The notes under the pieces: generated by a model
Database searches by the model: none
Told to the model about the DNA's origin: nothing
The model's input: the letters and a program-made list of their open reading frames with translations, nothing else
Shown: one piece after another, positions 1 to 6,309 of the stretch
How the letters are laid out: each line of letters opens with the position of its first letter
Position numbering within the stretch: position 1 is the first letter of the stretch
Translations under genes and position numbers: made by a program
DNA from: JBKHXU01 sp046565865
GTDB lineage: Bacteria > Pseudomonadota > Gammaproteobacteria > Acidiferrobacterales > Sulfurifustaceae
DNA length: 20,204 nt
Assembly (NCBI GenBank): GCA_046565865.1
Contig: JBKHXU010000117.1
Coordinates: 1-20,204 of the forward strand
Direction of reading: 5' to 3'

Positions 1-290
1 CCTCGCGCGCGCCGGCGTGAAGGTCCACTGGACATTCACGAAGGCTCCGGCTCGCCCGCTCTTGCACCTCTCCGAGAACCTTTCCCTTCGTTTATCTACC
101 TACAGGGTAACGTCCCTGTCGCGCACCCAGCTCGGCTCCTGCCTCGCGCTCGCCGGCGTGAATGTCAACTGGACATTCACGAAGGCTCCGGCTCGCCCCT
201 GTCGCGCACCCAGCTCGGCTCCTGCCTCGCTCAGCGGCGTGAATGTCCACCGGACATTCGCGAAGGCCCCGCTTCCCCCTGTCGCGCGCT
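1..290 (+). repeat. Family A palindromic repeat array (left copy)
   Basis: This stretch upstream of mltF holds no credible gene. It contains three copies of a repeat whose core is a 25-nt palindrome, at 16-40, 157-181 and 238-262. The full unit, seen best at 114-197 and 196-279, begins CCTGTCGCGCACCCAGCTCG, runs through a C-rich arm, then the core (CGTGAATGTCC, short centre, GGACATTCACG) and a tail AAGGCTCCGGCTCGCC. The second and third cores are 81 bp apart; the first is separated from the second by about 55 bp of unrelated sequence and is cut by the window edge. Each copy has one or a few stem mismatches. The same family recurs in opposite orientation at 5583-5766. It resembles REP/BIME-type extragenic palindromes in architecture; no transposase is visible here. 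Confidence 0.8.
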
Positions 291-435
291 CGATTGATCC
301 CTTGTCGCCGTACCGCTGGAATTCAGCGATCCCCGGTTTCGAGGGGTGTGTAGCTTACGGAAAGCGCCGAGGCACGACAATACGCTTGTCGGTCGCCGCC
401 GTGACATCCTGGTGTGCGCTGGCTAGGCTTGTCTC

Positions 436-1863
436 ATGCAGCCGCGGAACAGGCACAACTCGCCCGTCGAGCGCTGGTGGCGTTTGCCCCTTTACTTGGC
501 GTGCTTGACGTTGTTCACGTCTTGCTCGTTGTTTCACCGTAATCAGCTCGACGCCGTACTCAAAAACGGCGAGCTGACATTGCTGACGTACGTCGGCGCG
601 ACCACATATTACGAAACGCCGGAGGGTCCGGCGGGGTTTGAATACGACCTCGCGAAGGCGTTTGCCGACTATCTTGATGTCGACTTGCGCGTGGTCATTG
701 CGCCTCGCTTCGGCGATCTCATCCCGCGCTTGACACGGGGCGATGCCGATTTCGCGGCCGGCCTGACAATCAACGATGCGCGGCGCAGACACGTTCGGTT
801 TGCCAGTCCTTATCAGGAAATCCGGCAACAGGTCGTGTATCGCCTCAACAACCCGCGCCCCGCGGACATCAAGGATCTTATCGGACGCGAGATCGAAGTA
901 CATAGCGGCACGAGCTACGCCGACCGTTTGGCGGAGCTGAAGCAGACCTACCCCGACCTCAAATGGACCGAGTCGCAAGAACGTCAGACCGACCAGTTGC
1001 TTCAGATGGTATGGGACGGTTTGCTCGATCTTACCGTCGCCGACTCGAACGTGGTGGCGTTGAACAGCCAGTACTTTCCCGAGCTGCAGGTAGCGTTCGA
1101 TCTGCACAAACCCGAGTCGTTGGCCTGGGCATTTCCCAAAACTACCGATACCAGCCTGTACGACACCGCCATGCGGTTTTTGGCCGAGCAGCGCCGATCC
1201 GGCGTACTGGCGCAGCTCATCGATCGCTACTACGGTCCGGCCAGCCGCTCGAACTTCATCAACCTCACGGTGTATCGGCTGCGCATCCAAAATCGCCTGC
1301 CCAATTACCAGCAGTTCCTCGAACAGGCGGCGAAAAAATACCAGCTCGATTGGCGCCTGCTCGCCGCCACGAGTTACCAGGAATCGTACTGGGACCTGAC
1401 GGTCGTCTCTCCCACCGGTGTGCGCGGATTCATGATGCTGACTAAGGAAACGGCCGACGAGCTTGGCGTTGATCGACTCGATGCAGCGTCCAGCATCGAA
1501 GGTGGCGCACGTTACCTGCGATATCTGATCGACCGGCTGCCGGAACGGATCGAAATGCCCGACCGCCTGTGGTTCGCGCTCGCCGCCTACAACGTCGGTA
1601 TCAACCACCTCCAGGACGCGCGCATTCTGACCCAAAAGCAAGGCGGCGATCCGGACAAGTGGAACGACGTGAAGGAGCGGCTACCGCTGCTATCGGAACC
1701 GAAGTACTACTCCAAGGCCAAGTACGGTTACTGCCGCGGTATCGAGCCGGTACGTTTCGTCAATCGCGTGCGCACGTACTATGACGTGCTGGCCAAACTC
1801 GACGAAGAGGAAAGGTCGAGGAATCTCACGCACGCGCTCAAGCTCAAGGCGCCCGCCTTGTAA
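436..1863 (+). CDS. mltF: Membrane-bound lytic murein transglycosylase F
   Basis: MltF cleaves the MurNAc-GlcNAc bond of peptidoglycan to form 1,6-anhydromuramic ends, acting at the inner face of the outer membrane. The 475-aa product has a short hydrophobic leader ending LFTSC (Cys30), an imperfect lipobox with Phe at -3. A periplasmic solute-binding-like (SBP_bac_3) domain follows at about residues 43-268, starting LTLLTYVGATTYYETPEGP. The SLT catalytic domain spans about 285-455. Its motif ATSYQES puts the catalytic Glu at 316, followed by SPTGVRGFMMLT, and the family motifs ALAAYNVG and EPKYYSKAKYGY are present. The ATG at 436 gives a complete leader but has only a weak Shine-Dalgarno. 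The gene converges on tadA, a pairing also found near E. coli mltF. Whether the N-terminus is lipidated or kept as an anchor is uncertain. Confidence 0.95.
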   Translation: MQPRNRHNSPVERWWRLPLYLACLTLFTSCSLFHRNQLDAVLKNGELTLLTYVGATTYYETPEGPAGFEYDLAKAFADYLDVDLRVVIAPRFGDLIPRLTRGDADFAAGLTINDARRRHVRFASPYQEIRQQVVYRLNNPRPADIKDLIGREIEVHSGTSYADRLAELKQTYPDLKWTESQERQTDQLLQMVWDGLLDLTVADSNVVALNSQYFPELQVAFDLHKPESLAWAFPKTTDTSLYDTAMRFLAEQRRSGVLAQLIDRYYGPASRSNFINLTVYRLRIQNRLPNYQQFLEQAAKKYQLDWRLLAATSYQESYWDLTVVSPTGVRGFMMLTKETADELGVDRLDAASSIEGGARYLRYLIDRLPERIEMPDRLWFALAAYNVGINHLQDARILTQKQGGDPDKWNDVKERLPLLSEPKYYSKAKYGYCRGIEPVRFVNRVRTYYDVLAKLDEEERSRNLTHALKLKAPAL

Positions 1864-1876
1864 CCGGCCGCTGCAT

Positions 1877-1955
1877 GTCATTCCGAGCTAGCGAAGAATC
1901 CCAACTACAGGCAGTAGCCGTCGGGTGAGCGATTTCTCGCTGCGCTCGAAATGAC
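1877..1955 (+). repeat. Family B intergenic palindrome, copy 1
   Basis: This 79-bp imperfect inverted repeat starts GTCATTCCGAGC and ends GCTCGAAATGAC, with a centre containing CTACAGGC. It lies 13 bp after the mltF stop and 21 bp from the tadA stop, filling the convergent gap. Its reverse complement aligns along its whole length with 18584-18665. GTCATTCCGAGCG-type palindromes are, from general knowledge, common in intergenic regions of many unrelated bacteria. It could act as a bidirectional terminator or 3' stability hairpin, though there is no U-tract. Confidence 0.8.
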
Positions 1956-1976
1956 AATGACGGGCTTTGGGATGCG

Positions 1977-2438
1977 CTAGCGGCGCGCGCGAAAAAATTC
2001 GGTGAGCTTGGCGCTGCCCTCCTCGGCCAACACCCCGCTCGTTACGTCGACGCTGTGATTGAGCCGCGGCGAACGCAGCAGATCAAACGCGCTCCCGGCC
2101 GCGCCCGCCTTGGGATCCGCCGCGCCATACACGAGACGCGCGAGGCGCGCATGCACGATGGCGCCGGCGCACATCGCGCAGGGCTCGAGCGTGACGTACA
2201 ACACCGCGCCGGTCAGCCGATAATTGCCGATCCGCGCCGCCGCCGCGCGCAACGCGATCATCTCGGCGTGCGCGGTAGGGTCGTGGGTCGCGATCGGCTG
2301 GTTCCAGCCCTCGCCAATGATCACACCGTCGCGTACCACCACCGCGCCGATCGGCACCTCACCTTCCGCCTCGGCGCGCACGGCGAGCGCGAGTGCGCGA
2401 CGCATCCAGAGCGTGTCGTCGGCGCTCGCCGCTGTCAT
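1977..2438 (-). CDS. tadA: tRNA-specific adenosine deaminase TadA
   Basis: TadA deaminates A34 to inosine in the anticodon wobble position of tRNA-Arg(ACG), a cytoplasmic and usually essential reaction. The 153-aa product is a complete cytidine-deaminase-fold protein. The zinc site is visible as HAE (His57, catalytic Glu59) and PCAMC (Cys87, Cys90), with the family stretches EVPIGAVVV, GNYRLTGAVLYVTLEPCAM and KAGAAGS. The open frame extends upstream to 2561, but the ATG at 2438 gives the normal N-terminus and forms an ATGA overlap with the guaA stop, so the extension is rejected. The overlap implies translational coupling to guaA, with tadA last in a guaB-guaA-tadA unit. Confidence 0.96.
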   Translation of the reverse strand: MTAASADDTLWMRRALALAVRAEAEGEVPIGAVVVRDGVIIGEGWNQPIATHDPTAHAEMIALRAAAARIGNYRLTGAVLYVTLEPCAMCAGAIVHARLARLVYGAADPKAGAAGSAFDLLRSPRLNHSVDVTSGVLAEEGSAKLTEFFRARR

Positions 2439-4009
2439 TCCCACTCGATCGTGGCCGGCGGCTTTTCGGAGATGTCGTACACCACGCGCGACACGCCGCG
2501 GACTTCGTTGATGATGCGGTTGGAGATGCCGGCGAGCACTTCGTAAGGAATGTGCGCCCAATTGGCGGTCATGAAATCGACCGTCTCGACCGCGCGCACC
2601 GCGATCACGTATTCGTAGGCGCGCGCGTCGCCCAACACCGCCACCGAACGTACCGGCAGGAACACCGCGAATGCCTGGCTGATTTTTTCGTACAGATTGT
2701 GGCGGTACAGCTCTTCGAGAAAGATCGCGTCGGCCTTGCGCAGGATGTCGGCGTATTCCTTTTTTACCTCACCGAGAATGCGAACACCGAGACCGGGGCC
2801 GGGGAACGGATGGCGATAAATCATCTGGTGCGGCACGCCGAGTTCCTCGCCAATGCGCCGCACCTCGTCCTTGAACAGCTCGCGCAGCGGCTCCAGCAGC
2901 TTAAGCTGCATGCGCTCCGGCAGACCGCCGACGTTGTGGTGCGACTTGATCACGTGCGCCTTGCGCGTCTTAGCCGCGGCAGATTCGATCACGTCCGGAT
3001 AGATCGTTCCCTGCGCCAGCCACTTCGCGTTCTTGATCTTCGCCGCCTGCTCCTCGAACACCTCGATGAACACGCGTCCGATGATCTTGCGCTTTTGTTC
3101 CGGGTCGGCCACGCCCGCGAGCGCCGACAGGAACCGGTCTTCGGCGTTGACGCGGATGACCTTAACCCCCATGTGACGCGCGAACGTCTCCATCACCTGA
3201 TCGCCTTCGTTCAGACGCAGCAGGCCGTTGTCGACAAAGATGCACGTCAGTTGATCGCCGATCGCGCGATGCAGCAGCGCTGCGACCACCGACGAATCGA
3301 CGCCGCCCGAGAGGCCCAGTACGACTTCGTCGTGCCCAACCTGCGCACGCACCGACTCGACCATGGAGTCGACAATGTTGCCCGGCGTCCACAGCGACTG
3401 GCAACCGCAGATGTCGTGCACGAAGCGTTGCAGGATCGCGCGACCCTGGGTCGTGTGCGTCACTTCGGGATGAAACTGCAGACCGTAGAAGCCGCGCGCT
3501 TCGTCAGCGATGCCGGCGTACGGCGCGTGCGAGGTCTCGGCGATGACCTTGAACCCCGCCGGCAACCGCGTGACACGATCGCCGTGGCTCATCCACACGT
3601 GCAGCCACTCGGGCTTGCCCGGACCTTCGCTCTCGTCGCGCAGGCCGTCGAACAGTTTCGAATGCCCATGCATGCGGACCTTGGCGTAACCGAACTCGCG
3701 CTTATCCGAGCTTTCGACTTGCCCGCCGAGCTGCGCCGCCATGGTTTGTTGGCCGTAGCAAATGCCGAGCACCGGCACGTTAAGCTTGAACACCGCGTCC
3801 GGCGCACGCGGCGTTTCTGATAGCGTAACCGTCTCGGGACCGCCTGAAAGGATCAGCCCGCGTGGCGCAAACCGTTCAATGTCGGCGGCCGGTGTGTCGT
3901 AGGGATAGATTTCGCAGTACACGCCAGCCTCGCGCACGCGGCGCGCGATCAATTGCGTGTATTGCGAACCGAAATCGAGAACCAGAATGCGCTGCGAATG
4001 GGGATCCAT
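2435..4009 (-). CDS. guaA: GMP synthase (glutamine-hydrolysing)
   Basis: GuaA converts XMP, ATP and glutamine to GMP, the last step of de novo guanine nucleotide synthesis. The 524-aa protein matches the usual length of about 525. The N-terminal class I glutamine amidotransferase (residues about 7-200) has its nucleophile Cys84 in GICYGQQ and partners His180 and Glu182 in FHPEV. The ATP-pyrophosphatase domain has the PP-loop LSGGVDSS (233-240), and the C-terminal dimerisation domain ends with PATIEWE. I chose the ATG at 4009 (MDPHSQRILVLDFG), which gives the conserved N-terminus; the upstream TTG at 4030 lies inside the hairpin. No Shine-Dalgarno precedes the ATG, because the stem of the hairpin at 4016-4093 ends 6 nt upstream. 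It lies downstream of guaB, as in the classic guaBA operon. Confidence 0.97.
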   Translation of the reverse strand: MDPHSQRILVLDFGSQYTQLIARRVREAGVYCEIYPYDTPAADIERFAPRGLILSGGPETVTLSETPRAPDAVFKLNVPVLGICYGQQTMAAQLGGQVESSDKREFGYAKVRMHGHSKLFDGLRDESEGPGKPEWLHVWMSHGDRVTRLPAGFKVIAETSHAPYAGIADEARGFYGLQFHPEVTHTTQGRAILQRFVHDICGCQSLWTPGNIVDSMVESVRAQVGHDEVVLGLSGGVDSSVVAALLHRAIGDQLTCIFVDNGLLRLNEGDQVMETFARHMGVKVIRVNAEDRFLSALAGVADPEQKRKIIGRVFIEVFEEQAAKIKNAKWLAQGTIYPDVIESAAAKTRKAHVIKSHHNVGGLPERMQLKLLEPLRELFKDEVRRIGEELGVPHQMIYRHPFPGPGLGVRILGEVKKEYADILRKADAIFLEELYRHNLYEKISQAFAVFLPVRSVAVLGDARAYEYVIAVRAVETVDFMTANWAHIPYEVLAGISNRIINEVRGVSRVVYDISEKPPATIEWE

Positions 4010-4015
4010 AAGATC

Positions 4016-4093
4016 AGTAGCAAGTAGCAAGTGACAAGTAGCAAGATGTCATGGGAGGTTTCACTTGCTGCTTGTTACTTGCTACTTGTTACT
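4016..4093 (-). repeat. Heptad-repeat hairpin in the guaB-guaA gap
   Basis: Two 30-nt arms (4016-4045 and 4064-4093) are reverse complements at 27 of 30 positions. Each arm is four near-identical 7-bp units of the type AGTARCA plus AG. The three differences are all purine or pyrimidine transitions (A/G or T/C), so either transcript would keep G.U wobble or a single mismatch at those points. The loop of 18 nt, read in the guaBA mRNA, contains CCTCCC. The structure fills nearly the whole space between the guaB stop (4096) and the guaA ATG (4009). It is AT-richer than its surroundings. It has no 3' U-tract and is not a typical terminator; an mRNA-stability, translation-control or selfish-repeat role is possible. 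Confidence 0.85.
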
Positions 4094-4095
4094 CG

Positions 4096-5553
4096 TTACT
4101 CTCGTTGATAATTCGGAGCCTCTTTAGTCACCATCACGTCGTGCACGTGCGATTCGCGGATGCCGGCGTTGGTGATGCGGACGAACTTGGCGCGCGTGCG
4201 CATCGCTTCAATATCTGGGCTACCGGTGTAGCCCATGCTCGAACGCAAACCGCCCATGAGTTGATGGATCACGTTGACCATCGGACCTTTGTACGGAACG
4301 CGCCCCTCGACGCCTTCGGGCACGAGCTTGTCGCGCTTCGCGCCGTCCTGAAAGTAGCGATCGCTCGAGCCTTCGCCCATCGCACCGAGCGAACCCATGC
4401 CGCGATAGGTTTTGTACGACCGGCCCTGAAAAATCTCGACCTCACCCGGCGCCTCGTCGGTGCCCGCCAGCAGGCTGCCAACCATGATCGAATGCGCGCC
4501 GGCGGCAATCGCCTTGGCGATGTCGCCGGAGTAGCGGATGCCGCCGTCGGCGATCACCATCACATCCGTACCGGCGAGCGCCTGCGCCACTTCAGACACT
4601 GCGGTCAACTGCGGCACGCCGACACCAGCGACCATGCGCGTGGTGCAGATGGAGCCCGGGCCGATGCCGACCTTCACCGCATCCGCGCCCGCCTTGGCCA
4701 GATCGCGCGCCGCCTCGGCGGTGGCGATATTGCCGCCGATCACCTGCATATCGGGGTAGTGCTGTTTGATCCAGCGGATGCGGTCGAGCACGCCCTGGGA
4801 GTGACCGTGCGCGGTGTCGACGACAATGACGTCGACCTCGGCGTCGACCAACCGCTCGACGCGCTCCTCGGTGCCGGCGCCGACGCCGACCGCGGCGCCG
4901 CAGCGCAACCGACCCTTGGCGTCCTTCACCGAGTTCGGATGCTCGGTGGATTTCTCGATGTCCTTCACGGTAATAAGGCCTTTGAGGCCGAAATGTTCGT
5001 CAACCACCAACACCTTCTCGATCCGATGCTCGTGCAGCAAGCGTTGTATTTCGTCGCGCGCCGCGCCCTCTTTGACCGTCACCAGCTTGGTCTTTGGCGT
5101 CATGATGCGGCTGACTGGCTCGTCGTAGCGCGTTTCAAAACGCAGATCGCGCGAGGTAACGATGCCTACGAGCGCGCCCTTGTCGGTCACCGGAACGCCG
5201 GAGATACCATGCGTGCGGGTTAGATCGAGCACTTCGCGGATAGTGGCGTTCGGCGAAACGGTAATGGGATCGACGATGATGCCACTTTCGTACTTTTTGA
5301 CTTTGCGCACTTCGTCGGCCTGCCGCTCCGCGCGCATATTCTTATGAACAATGCCGAGCCCGCCTTCTTGTGCCAGACAGATGGCGGCACGCGCCTCGGT
5401 GACCGTATCCATGGCAGCCGACAACAACGGGATATTGAGGCGGATACGGCGAGTGAGCGGGCTTTTCAGGTCCACGTCCCGCGGCAGGACGGTGGAGTGC
5501 GCAGGAACGAGCAGGACATCATCGAATGTCAGCGCTTCCTGGACGATACGCAT
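4096..5553 (-). CDS. guaB: Inosine-5'-monophosphate dehydrogenase
   Basis: GuaB oxidises IMP to XMP with NAD+, the committed step to GMP, in the cytoplasm. The 485-aa product is full length for bacterial enzymes. A TIM barrel (start MRIVQEALTFDDVLLVPAHS) is interrupted by a CBS-domain pair at about residues 95-205, beginning VDPITVSPNATIREVL and ending near ITVKDIEKSTEHP. The active-site loop GPGSICTTRMVAG places the catalytic Cys at 303, and the flap region has YRGMGSLGAM. The ATG at 5553 matches the conserved start. A perfect TATAAT lies only 5 nt upstream and no Shine-Dalgarno is evident, so the transcript may be leaderless. guaA follows 86 bp downstream across the heptad hairpin. Upstream lies the family A array at 5583-5766. 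Confidence 0.98.
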   Translation of the reverse strand: MRIVQEALTFDDVLLVPAHSTVLPRDVDLKSPLTRRIRLNIPLLSAAMDTVTEARAAICLAQEGGLGIVHKNMRAERQADEVRKVKKYESGIIVDPITVSPNATIREVLDLTRTHGISGVPVTDKGALVGIVTSRDLRFETRYDEPVSRIMTPKTKLVTVKEGAARDEIQRLLHEHRIEKVLVVDEHFGLKGLITVKDIEKSTEHPNSVKDAKGRLRCGAAVGVGAGTEERVERLVDAEVDVIVVDTAHGHSQGVLDRIRWIKQHYPDMQVIGGNIATAEAARDLAKAGADAVKVGIGPGSICTTRMVAGVGVPQLTAVSEVAQALAGTDVMVIADGGIRYSGDIAKAIAAGAHSIMVGSLLAGTDEAPGEVEIFQGRSYKTYRGMGSLGAMGEGSSDRYFQDGAKRDKLVPEGVEGRVPYKGPMVNVIHQLMGGLRSSMGYTGSPDIEAMRTRAKFVRITNAGIRESHVHDVMVTKEAPNYQRE

Positions 5554-5558
5554 GCCGC

Positions 5559-5564
5559 ATTATA
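5559..5564 (-). promoter_or_regulatory. Candidate -10 box of guaB
   Basis: On the minus strand a perfect TATAAT is separated from the guaB ATG by only five bases (GCGGC). With normal spacing transcription would start at or within a base of the ATG, implying a leaderless message. No good -35 hexamer is found 16-18 bp upstream, so the call rests on the -10 match alone. Confidence 0.45.
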
Positions 5565-5582
5565 CGGGTGAGGCAGAAATTT

Positions 5583-5766
5583 CGCGAGAGTCCAGTGGGC
5601 AAGCCGGGGTCTTCGAGAATGTCCGGCGGACATTCGCGCCGCTGAACGAGAGACAGGGATGCCGAGCTGGGGGCGCGACACGGGCGAGCCGGAGTCTTCG
5701 CCAGAGTCCAGTGGACTCTGGCGCTGGCGAGCGCGAGGCAGGGATGCCGAGCTGGGGGCGCGACAC
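5583..5766 (-). repeat. Family A palindromic repeat array (right copy)
   Basis: This array in the guaB-lipoprotein gap has two full units and one truncated unit of family A, inverted relative to 1-290. Cores lie at 5614-5638 and 5699-5723, 85 bp apart; a half-core lies at 5583-5599. The core at 5699-5723 is a perfect palindrome of 12-bp arms around one base (CGCCAGAGTCCA, G, then its complement). Each is followed on the plus strand by GATGCCGAGCTGGGGGCGCG, the reverse complement of the left arm of the units at 114-279. Compared with the core at 238-262, three stem pairs are changed on both sides. No gene is supported within it; reading frames through it differ from those through the left array. 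Confidence 0.8.
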
Positions 5767-5806
5767 GGACGTTAAGCGGCACGCCGACAAACAAAGCCCC
5801 CAGCTA

Positions 5807-5834
5807 TTGACGCCCCCCAACACCGTGCTTTAGT
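5807..5834 (+). promoter_or_regulatory. Candidate sigma-70 promoter of the lipoprotein gene
   Basis: TTGACG at 5807-5812 (5 of 6 to the -35 consensus) is followed after 16 bp by TTTAGT at 5829-5834 (4 of 6 to the -10 consensus). Transcription would start near 5841, leaving a leader of roughly 33 nt with a strong GGAGGAG ribosome site. Confidence 0.55.
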
Positions 5835-5873
5835 CTGGGCCGCAAAACAAACAGGCACTTGGAGGAGCACCCA

Positions 5874-6179
5874 ATGAAAAAAGCACTCGTCGTCTCCGCG
5901 CTGGCCCTCACCATCACCGGCTGCGCCGCCATGCGCGCCGACCGTGAATACAACGATCTCGTCAGTCAGGCCGAAGCCGAAATCAAGCTCGCGCAGCAGA
6001 GCAAATTCCTCTGGACCAACACCGAAAAGTTCCTGGAGGAGTCCAAGAAAGCGAAGGAGGCCGGCAATACGGAAAAGGCCATTCAGCTGGCGAAGAAGGC
6101 GCTTGAAGAAGCCAAGCTGGCGCAGGAACAGGCAAAGGCCAACGCCAATCCGAAAGCGAGCTTCGCGTATCGCGAATAA
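5874..6179 (+). CDS. Small helical lipoprotein, SoxXA-binding-protein (SoxK)-like
   Basis: This 101-aa protein starts MKKALVVSALALTITGC, a signal peptide with a good lipobox (ITGC, Cys17), so the mature form is a lipoprotein. The rest is almost all helical and charged, with Lys/Ala/Glu periodicity. The stretch around residues 43-80 has a Trp and the pattern LWTNTEKFLEESKKAKEAGN followed by KAIQLAKKALEEAKLAQEQA. That arrangement recalls the small SoxXA-binding proteins of sulphur oxidisers and DUF4398-type lipoproteins, but no sox gene is in view, so the resemblance is only suggestive. The ATG at 5874 is chosen over an upstream TTG because GGAGGAG (5861-5867) sits six bases before it. The gene is monocistronic: it has its own promoter candidate at 5807-5834 and a strong terminator 21 bp after its stop. 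Confidence 0.8.
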   Translation: MKKALVVSALALTITGCAAMRADREYNDLVSQAEAEIKLAQQSKFLWTNTEKFLEESKKAKEAGNTEKAIQLAKKALEEAKLAQEQAKANANPKASFAYRE

Positions 6180-6200
6180 CAACGAACAAGGGTCACGAAT

Positions 6201-6228
6201 AAAAAAGCCGGGGAGACCCGGCTTTTTT
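6201..6228 (+). terminator. Rho-independent terminator after the lipoprotein gene
   Basis: A perfect 12-bp stem AAAAAAGCCGGG (6201-6212) pairs with CCCGGCTTTTTT (6217-6228) across a GAGA loop. The six-T tract at 6223-6228 gives termination on the plus strand. The matching A-tract makes it symmetrical. Confidence 0.95.
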
Positions 6229-6309
6229 ATTGCCCGAGATGCGACTACCTTATTGGTTAATATCGCCCGTAAACGTCAGCGCGGCGCCTAACACAAGGGA
6301 TTCTGATTC

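Noticed and set aside
114..290. CRISPR array
   Set aside because: Repeat spacing is 81-85 bp with conservation over most of the unit, not short repeats with unique spacers, and no cas gene is present.
17..508. 163-codon plus-strand open frame with repeated peptides (WTFTKAPARP type)
   Set aside because: It is a translation of the family A DNA repeats and runs into mltF. The matching repeats at 5583-5766 have an 85-bp period that does not keep frame, so the repeat is not coding.
2393..3820. 475-codon plus-strand frame opposite guaA
   Set aside because: It is the antisense of a well-supported GuaA with all catalytic residues and has no recognisable motif.
4051..5223. 390-codon plus-strand frame opposite guaB
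   Set aside because: It is an antisense shadow of GuaB, His/Arg/Ala-rich, and starts in the heptad hairpin.
6235..6263. xseA promoter with TAATAT at 6258-6263
   Set aside because: The -10-like box is good, but no -35 box lies at a usable distance, so it is not listed as a feature.
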